In this document: one piece after another, positions 6,946-10,695 of the stretch
Layout: each line of letters opens with the position of its first letter
Position numbering within the stretch: position 1 is the first letter of the stretch
Position numbers and translations under genes: made by a program
Source: a bacterium
GTDB taxonomy: Bacteria > Chloroflexota > Dormibacteria > UBA8260 > Bog-877
DNA: 10,695 bases
Assembly (NCBI GenBank): GCA_021817025.1
Contig: JAKAWF010000102.1
Span: 1 to 10,695 of the forward strand
Direction: 5' to 3'
The notes under the pieces: generated by a model
What the model was told of the DNA's origin: nothing
What the model saw: the letters and a program-made list of their open reading frames with translations, nothing else
Databases searched by the model: none

Positions 6946-7400
6946 CACATCACCTCTGGAAGTGACCGCTCCCGGCGCGGGCCGGTGAGGGTCTGGCTGG
7001 TGCTCACAGCCGGGGCAGCGCCCGGCTCGTAATCGGACTCCGAAGCAGGCTCGGGCCCACCTCCCAAGAGCTGGGAGAAGTGGGTCAGCCTGGCCGCGAT
7101 CGACTCTCGATCGAGACGGCAGAGGACCTCGCGGCCCTCGCGTTTGGTGGTGACGATCCGGGCCCGTCGGAGCAGGCGAAGGTGCCAGGACATCCGCGGC
7201 TGGCTGATGCCGAGCAGCAGGGCCACGTCCGAAACCCTGGCCTCCTTGACCTGGGCCAGCCGCTCCACGATCCGCAACCGGGTGGGATTGCCGAGCCCCT
7301 CGAAGTAGCCGGCCAGGTCGGTCTCAGGAAGCGGTGCCGGCACGAGCGGCAGGACATGCCGGTGGGGCCGGGGCTGCTCAGCTGGCGATTGCGGATTCAC
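6945..7400 (-). CDS. ArsR-type winged-helix transcriptional regulator, first gene of the PI/PIM cluster
   Basis: This is a 151-residue DNA-binding protein. A helix starting at [16 protein letters not shown] (33-48) is typical of the ArsR fold. The helix-turn-helix follows (about 55-78, with recognition helix [14 protein letters not shown]), and then the wing ([13 protein letters not shown], 84-96). The usual metal-binding ELCVCDL motif is absent, and the only Cys is C94, so classical metal sensing through that motif is unlikely. A 20-residue Pro-rich N-terminus and a 40-residue polar C-terminal tail flank the domain. The start is GTG (7398-7400), immediately preceded by an in-frame TAA, so it cannot start earlier. 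No ribosome binding site precedes it, which may matter (see the leader ORF entry). It is cotranscribed with ino1 and may sense an inositol-pathway metabolite; this is inference. Confidence 0.88.
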   Translation of the reverse strand: MNPQSPAEQPRPHRHVLPLVPAPLPETDLAGYFEGLGNPTRLRIVERLAQVKEARVSDVALLLGISQPRMSWHLRLLRRARIVTTKREGREVLCRLDRESIAARLTHFSQLLGGGPEPASESDYEPGAAPAVSTSQTLTGPRRERSLPEVM

Positions 7401-7417
7401 TTAAACGATTGTTTCAT
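7397..7417 (-). other. Possible hexapeptide leader ORF coupled to arsR
   Basis: ATG at 7415-7417 opens a six-codon frame (MKQSFK) whose TGA (7397-7399) overlaps the arsR GTG start as GTGA. AAGG lies about 8 nt before the ATG, whereas arsR itself has no recognisable ribosome binding site. Translation of arsR could therefore depend on reinitiation after this peptide. The frame is very short and could be coincidence. Confidence 0.25.
7403..7414. promoter_or_regulatory. Palindromic candidate operator before arsR
   Basis: AAAC-GATT-GTTT is a perfect 4-4-4 inverted repeat in an AT-rich patch within otherwise GC-rich DNA. It lies just downstream of the predicted transcription start and 2 nt before the arsR start codon. 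The position suits autorepression by a dimeric winged-helix regulator. The half-sites are short, so confidence is limited. Confidence 0.35.
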
Positions 7418-7433
7418 AAAGGCTACCTTATGC

Positions 7434-7462
7434 ATGCTAGCTCCCGGCGCGGCCCACGTCAA
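7434..7462 (-). promoter_or_regulatory. Sigma-70-type promoter for the arsR-ino1-PIM cluster
   Basis: TTGACG (7457-7462) and TAGCAT (7434-7439) on the minus strand are separated by 17 nt. Initiation would fall near 7427, about 27 nt before the arsR start. It is the only good promoter I see ahead of the six packed genes, so it probably drives all of them. It lies at the 3' end of the doubtful ORF 7437-7727. Confidence 0.6.
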
Positions 7463-7727
7463 GTCGGTACCGGTTGTATATCCAGGCAGGTTGGGAACCC
7501 TTGGTCTGCTTTGTCTTCCGCTCGATCGTTGATGCCAGTCGGGACCACTCGTCTGAGCTGATCCCCGGCCCCGACAGGGTCGCGCCCGCGACCTTGGGAC
7601 CGCGAGTGATTCGCAACTGCCCGCGGACTGGGGTTGGCAATACTACCTCGCGGCCGTCATCCTTCACTCTCTTCGACAATTGCTCCAGCCTCTCAAATAG
7701 GTAGTCCAACGGACGACTACGGAGCAC
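7437..7727 (-). CDS. Small hypothetical protein (doubtful)
   Basis: This is an open frame of 96 codons starting at GTG 7725-7727. I do not recognise a family. The first third reads like an amphipathic helix (LDYLFERLEQLSKRVKDDG), followed by strand-like segments and a Lys-rich basic patch (IERKTKQTKGSQPAW). Its third-position GC is lower than that of the PI/PIM genes, so it may be recently acquired, a gene remnant or non-coding. Only a weak GGGA precedes the start. Its end overlaps the predicted arsR promoter, and its start abuts the exporter remnant at 7734, so it may be a truncated 3' piece of a longer gene. Confidence 0.35.
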   Translation of the reverse strand: MLRSRPLDYLFERLEQLSKRVKDDGREVVLPTPVRGQLRITRGPKVAGATLSGPGISSDEWSRLASTIERKTKQTKGSQPAWIYNRYRLDVGRAGS

Positions 7728-7733
7728 CGTCCC

Positions 7734-8062
7734 GATTTCGGGCTGCTCGTTGTCGGAGCGTACAGCGCCTACGCGGTGCTGGTGGTGCCATTCATGGCCA
7801 CTGGCCTGGGCATGAGCCTCACCATGCCGGCCGACACCGCTGCGGTCATGGAGGCCGCCCCGGCCGAGCGGGGCGGCCTCGCCTCGGGGACCGCGTCAAC
7901 GCCGCCCGCCAGGTGGGCGGGGTCGTCGGCGTGGCCCTCCTCGGCAGCCTCGCAGCCCGTCGCGCCAGCTTCATCCCGTAGCTGCACGCCGGCATGCTCA
8001 TCGCCAGGGCAGCCTTCCCCGCTAGCGCAGTGCTGAGCGCGCTCGGCGTCGGGCCACGTGAC
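7734..8062 (+). pseudogene. Remnant of a DHA2-type MFS exporter (C-terminal part, frameshift and stop)
   Basis: Read in one frame from 7734, the sequence gives VPFMATGLGMSLTMP and APAERGGLASG. These match the loop and helix typical of 14-helix EmrB/QacA-type drug exporters. Between 7888 and 7898 the frame must shift by one base to continue as NAARQVGGVVGVALLGSL, the next family block. That frame then hits TAG at 7979-7981 and resumes with LHAGMLIARAAF and VLSALGVG. Only about the last quarter of a 450-500 residue protein is left, with no start. One shift, one stop and loss of the 5' part make it non-functional. Confidence 0.8.
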
Positions 8063-8203
8063 AGGAGCGCCTATCTCGTCTCGCGCCGGCACCGAGCGAG
8101 CCCGGAAAATGTGCCGAGGCTTCCGGTACAACCCGGCACCACCGGTCTGAGCAAGGCCGTGTTGGCGCCCGCAAGCCGATCCCGCTGCGACACGGTCCGA
8201 GCA

Positions 8204-8506
8204 TCAGCTCGACGGAGTCACGCCCTCAACAAAGAGCAGCCGCCGGGTGAGAGCCGTCTTCCGGACTGCGAGGGCCTCGGCATAATCGTCGGAGGCGTAC
8301 CAGGCCCGCAGCCGATCGATGTTTGGAAATTCCACCACGACGACCCGCTGGCCTTTCGGCCAGGTCCCTTCCGGCACGTCCGGCTCAGCCCCTCGGACGA
8401 TGTACCGACCGCCATGCCGTGCGATGGAGGCGGCGGCCAGCTCCCGGTACCGCTGACCCTGGTCCTCATCGAGCACCTCGACTTCGGAGATCACGTACGC
8501 GGTCAT
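8204..8506 (-). CDS. DUF1330 family protein
   Basis: This is a 100-residue protein matching DUF1330, a small ferredoxin-like alpha/beta-barrel fold of unknown function. Family features seen are the opening MTAYVISEVEV, the central ASIARHGGRYIVRG (26-39), the strand VVVVEFPN (55-62) and the helix RLRAWYASDDYAEA (65-78). The start ATG at 8504-8506 gives the family's normal length. A second in-frame ATG at 8594-8596 would add 30 residues; it overlaps the upstream stop codon as ATGA and has GAGGA 6 nt before it, so it is a serious alternative. The gene lies 86 nt downstream of the truncated ketopantoate reductase on the same strand and may share its lost promoter. Confidence 0.85.
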   Translation of the reverse strand: MTAYVISEVEVLDEDQGQRYRELAAASIARHGGRYIVRGAEPDVPEGTWPKGQRVVVVEFPNIDRLRAWYASDDYAEALAVRKTALTRRLLFVEGVTPSS

Positions 8507-8592
8507 GCGGTCGATTATCCCTCGGCTGGGTGGAGGAAGTGCCCGCAAGCATCCCCAATCGGGGCGGCGCAGCAGCGTTGCCGTAGGTTCTG

Positions 8593-9228
8593 TCATCCCT
8601 CGTCCTCGCCGCTGGCAGCGGCGAGGAGCGGGACGATCACATCGCTGATGGGGGTCGGGATCCCGTGACGGGCGCCGAGGCGGCGGACAACGCCGTTGCG
8701 GGCGTCCCACTCCAGAGGCCGCTCGCCCAGCCGGTCGAACAGGATCGACGAGCCGAGGTCTGCCGGCATGGAAGCGAAGTCGGCGACGACCGTGTCGGCG
8801 AAAGTATCGGGAAGCTGGGCGCCTTGAGCCCGAGCCACGGCTGTGCACTCGAGCGCCAGGTCGTGGGCGAGCCGGGCCGCCATTGCACCTCGGAACATGC
8901 CCGCACGCCGACCGGCGAGGACCATGAGACCAGCCACCGCGTTGACGCAGAGCTTGCGCCACGCCTCGGTCGTGAAGTCTTCCACCAGATCGACATGGGC
9001 GCCTCCCACCAGCAGCTCGGCCAACGCCCGGCCCTGCGGACCGGCGGGAACGCTCAGGCGTGGCTCACCGCGCAGTCGAACCCGCCCCGGAGCGCTTGCC
9101 TCCGCCGGGCACCACACGATCGCCGGCAGGACCGTCGCGTCGGCGACAAACGGCGCCACCCGATCGCGGTGCTCGACGCCGTTTTGGAGCACGGCAACCA
9201 CCGAGTCAGGTCCGCTCAAAGCTGCCAA
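8593..9228 (-). pseudogene. Ketopantoate reductase (ApbA/PanE family) lacking the N-terminal NADP-binding domain
   Basis: The frame (211 codons from TTG 9226-9228) begins close to the family block VVAVLQNGVEH and runs to the normal C-terminus. It carries TEAWRKLCVNA (K92 and N96, matching the catalytic Lys and Asn of PanE) and SSILFDRLGERPLEWDARNG. Intact members have about 300 residues and start with a GxGxxG Rossmann loop; about 90 residues are missing. Upstream in frame there is a TAG at about 9255-9257, and none of the missing domain is seen in other frames there. The second Asn of the catalytic helix is Gly (G100). It probably makes no working reductase, although the remaining frame is intact, so loss may be recent or a shorter product may persist. 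Confidence 0.75.
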
Positions 9229-9243
9229 CCACCCGCTTGCACC

Positions 9244-9393
9244 GTGATCAATGATCTAGCTGCGAGGCGAGCCCGAGCCGAGCAGGACCGGATCGTCCGG
9301 GAGTCCAAGGCGAGCCCAGCAAGCGCCTGGCAGCGCGTCGGCGCGGATCTGCGCAGCGCGATTGACCGTCAGGAAGCTGCACTCCACAAGTGA
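9244..9393 (+). CDS. Short ORF (49 codons) coupled to the DUF2335 gene, or the 3' end of a truncated gene
   Basis: The frame reads MINDLAARRARAEQ at its start and ends ADLRSAIDRQEAALHK. It is a highly charged, Arg/Ala-rich, helix-prone sequence of no recognised family. Its TGA overlaps the GTG of the next gene as GTGA, an arrangement typical of true operon partners. The GTG start at 9244 has no ribosome binding site, and it lies directly at the point where the ketopantoate reductase frame on the other strand is cut. It may therefore be the tail of a gene that lost its 5' part, rather than a complete small protein. Confidence 0.4.
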   Translation: MINDLAARRARAEQDRIVRESKASPASAWQRVGADLRSAIDRQEAALHK

Positions 9394-9959
9394 CTCCTCC
9401 TGCGGAGAGTGCGCCTTCCCCAGAGGATGGCGCCGCTTCCGATCATGAGGCTGGTCCAGCAGAGGTTACACAGGGGAAACCCAGTGGCACGTCCCAGTCT
9501 GTTGAGGGGGTCGCCAAGGACCTGCTCGAGCAGATCACCCCGGAGGCCCTCGAGCGGCTGTTCTCTAGGCCACAGGTCACTGCCTTCTTCTCGCACTTCT
9601 CGGGTCCAATCCCAGCGCCGGAGACCCTGGCTGGGTCGGCCCAGCTCATGCCGGGATTGGCGAATCGGATAGTCGAAATGGCCGAGGCCTACCAGAAGCA
9701 CCAGATCGGCCTGGAGCGTGATCAATTCAAAGCGGCCACCGAGTTCGGGCGGCGGGGGCAGTGGCTCGGCTTCGGCATGGCTCTCGTGGGTTTCGCTGCT
9801 GCCGCCTACCTTGGGTCGCTGGGCCAGCCAGCAGCGGCTGGTGTAGTGGCGGCACTGGACCTCGGGTCCATAGTCGCGGTGTTCGTGGTCGGGGACCGCT
9901 TACCCTTGCGGCGCGCCCGGCGACGGGACGCCGAGTCGGGGGACAGTCAGGCGACGTAG
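9390..9959 (+). CDS. DUF2335 predicted membrane protein
   Basis: This is a 189-residue protein matching DUF2335, a bacterial membrane family of unknown function. The first 40 residues are Pro/Ser/Glu-rich and probably disordered. The family block HFSGPIPAPETL is at 69-80, followed by a helix RIVEMAEAYQKHQIGLER (93-110) that is likely coiled. Two membrane segments follow (about 124-143 and 147-168), with the RRGQWLGF turn ahead of the first. A very basic patch (RRARRR) after the second would sit in the cytoplasm. The start GTG (9390-9392) overlaps the previous stop codon. No enzyme motif is seen. In other genomes this family is common in accessory DNA, but I cannot assign a role here. Confidence 0.85.
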   Translation: MTPPAESAPSPEDGAASDHEAGPAEVTQGKPSGTSQSVEGVAKDLLEQITPEALERLFSRPQVTAFFSHFSGPIPAPETLAGSAQLMPGLANRIVEMAEAYQKHQIGLERDQFKAATEFGRRGQWLGFGMALVGFAAAAYLGSLGQPAAAGVVAALDLGSIVAVFVVGDRLPLRRARRRDAESGDSQAT

Positions 9960-9983
9960 GCGCGCGGCGAGGGGCTGGAGCCC

Positions 9984-10021
9984 AGGAGAATCAGGTGACA
10001 GACGAGAAGGTCACACAGTGA
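9984..10021 (+). other. Ribosome-site-preceded mini-ORF between the DUF2335 and hypothetical genes
   Basis: AGGAG (9984-9988) lies 6 nt before GTG (9995-9997), which opens an eight-codon frame ending in TGA at 10019-10021. This frame is in register with the downstream hypothetical gene. It is either a relic of a longer N-terminus cut by a stop codon or a chance match. Confidence 0.2.
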
Positions 10022-10084
10022 TGTCGGCGGCTCACCATCGATCACTTGCCCTCGCTCCACGACAAGGGAGGAAACAGAGCTGCA

Positions 10085-10579
10085 ATGGACGTGCTTGAAC
10101 TGCTTGCACCACAACAGCGGGGGAAGGGTAGTCCGACTGATTGCCCGTACGCGCCACTGATCGGATCCTGGGACATCAGATCGCACTGGTATTCGCGGGA
10201 CGGATCGACGCGGGAAGCCGATGGAGAGTGGCATTTCAGTTGGATCCTCGACGGGTGGGGAATACAAGACGTGCTCTTCGAACGAGGAGCGACCGCCGAT
10301 CAGCGGGGAACCTCAATCCGGTGCTATGACGGGGCGATTCGCGCTTGGCGAGTCGTCTGGATGGCACCGCGCGGCGGCGAGTTTGTCGCGCTGGTCGGCC
10401 GACTGGTCGGCGAGCGAATCATCCAGGAAGGCGATGCACTCGACGGCAGCTCACGACAGCGTTGGACGATCTCCAACATCACCGCGGATGGGTTCATCTG
10501 GCAAGGCGAGACCTCGCTCGACGGCGGCGCGACGTGGAGACTTGACCAAGAGATGCAGGCGACCCGGCAACCAACCTGA
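10085..10579 (+). CDS. Hypothetical protein, possible lipocalin-like/DUF1579-like fold
   Basis: This is a soluble protein of 164 residues with no signal peptide. It opens with a short helix (MDVLELLAP), then APLIGSWDIRSHWYS, followed by alternating strands rich in Trp (EWHFSWILDGWG, RAWRVVWMAP, RLDQEM). The GSWD-type opening and the Trp-rich beta pattern suggest a small beta-barrel like DUF1579 or lipocalin-type proteins; this is a shape-based guess. The start ATG at 10085-10087 has GGGAGG (10066-10071) upstream at a long 13-nt spacing; a TTG at 10046 is the alternative. It lies 125 nt after the DUF2335 gene on the same strand and need not be cotranscribed with it. Confidence 0.75.
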   Translation: MDVLELLAPQQRGKGSPTDCPYAPLIGSWDIRSHWYSRDGSTREADGEWHFSWILDGWGIQDVLFERGATADQRGTSIRCYDGAIRAWRVVWMAPRGGEFVALVGRLVGERIIQEGDALDGSSRQRWTISNITADGFIWQGETSLDGGATWRLDQEMQATRQPT

Positions 10580-10610
10580 TACCGTTGCCACACAGTGAAC
10601 TCTAGTAAGC

Positions 10611-10638
10611 CCACTGCTAGTGGCACCCCTTCTCGGGG
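10611..10638 (+). terminator. Weak paired hairpins after the last gene
   Basis: CCACT (10611-10615) pairs with AGTGG (10619-10623) around 3 nt, and CCCC (10626-10629) pairs with GGGG (10635-10638) around 5 nt. They begin 32 nt after the stop codon of the hypothetical gene. The stems are short and there is no T-run, so this is only a possible transcription end. I see nothing else in 10580-10695. Confidence 0.25.
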
Positions 10639-10695
10639 CTCCTCTCCCGTTGCCGGGATCGGTTCTGGCCTCACCGTGGAACGCGCACCGCCGAG

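Noticed and set aside
7769..8131. 120-codon minus-strand frame over the exporter remnant
   Set aside because: The plus strand carries recognisable DHA2 transporter blocks; the minus frame has none.
8111..8139. GTGCCG/CGGCAC inverted repeat between the exporter remnant and the DUF1330 stop
   Set aside because: Six base pairs with a 17-nt loop and no T-run is expected by chance in DNA of this composition.
7994..8668. 224-codon plus-strand frame across the DUF1330 gene
   Set aside because: Its first 20 codons belong to the exporter remnant; the rest runs antisense to DUF1330 and the ketopantoate reductase and is not protein-like.
10580..10695. Possible tRNA or small RNA at the right edge
   Set aside because: No T-arm, anticodon arm or acceptor pairing could be assembled; only short weak hairpins are present.

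Overview
The window is high-GC bacterial chromosomal DNA. It is dominated by a leftward (minus-strand) gene cluster for phosphatidylinositol (PI) and phosphatidylinositol mannoside (PIM) lipids. PI/PIM synthesis together with the high GC content points to Actinomycetota or a neighbouring high-GC soil lineage such as Dormibacterota/Chloroflexota. I cannot fix the phylum from sequence alone.

Left part (1-1830, all minus strand). This holds the N-terminal two fifths of an aquaglyceroporin (GlpF-type), cut by the window edge, with its own TTGACA-17-TAGCAT promoter and a roughly 110-nt leader containing a hairpin. Next comes a classical short-chain dehydrogenase/reductase, with a GC-rich inverted repeat just past its stop codon.

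Core (1742-7462, minus strand). A strong-looking promoter (TTGACG-17-TAGCAT) precedes six tightly packed genes: an ArsR-type winged-helix regulator, inositol-3-phosphate synthase (ino1), two different PatA/LpxL-type acyltransferases, a PimA-like GT4 mannosyltransferase, and a CDP-alcohol phosphatidyltransferase of the PI-phosphate synthase type. Most junctions overlap (TGATG, GTGA, ATGA and a 32-nt overlap). Two GC-rich hairpins follow the last gene. The predicted logic runs as follows: Ino1 makes inositol 3-phosphate from glucose 6-phosphate; the PgsA-type enzyme joins it to CDP-diacylglycerol; after dephosphorylation by an enzyme not present here, PimA adds mannose; one or both acyltransferases then acylate the product. 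The regulator probably controls the whole unit, including itself.

Right part (7437-10695) is a patchwork with signs of decay. It contains a possible small minus-strand ORF, a frameshifted and stop-containing remnant of a DHA2-type MFS exporter (plus strand), a DUF1330 gene, and a ketopantoate-reductase gene lacking its N-terminal NADP-binding domain (both minus). From about 9244 it holds a plus-strand pair made of a short ORF coupled by GTGA to a DUF2335 membrane protein, and then a hypothetical protein of about 164 residues. The junction near 9230-9244, where the truncated ketopantoate reductase meets the short plus-strand ORF, looks like a rearrangement scar.

I saw no tRNA, rRNA, CRISPR array, insertion-sequence transposase or phage structural gene.
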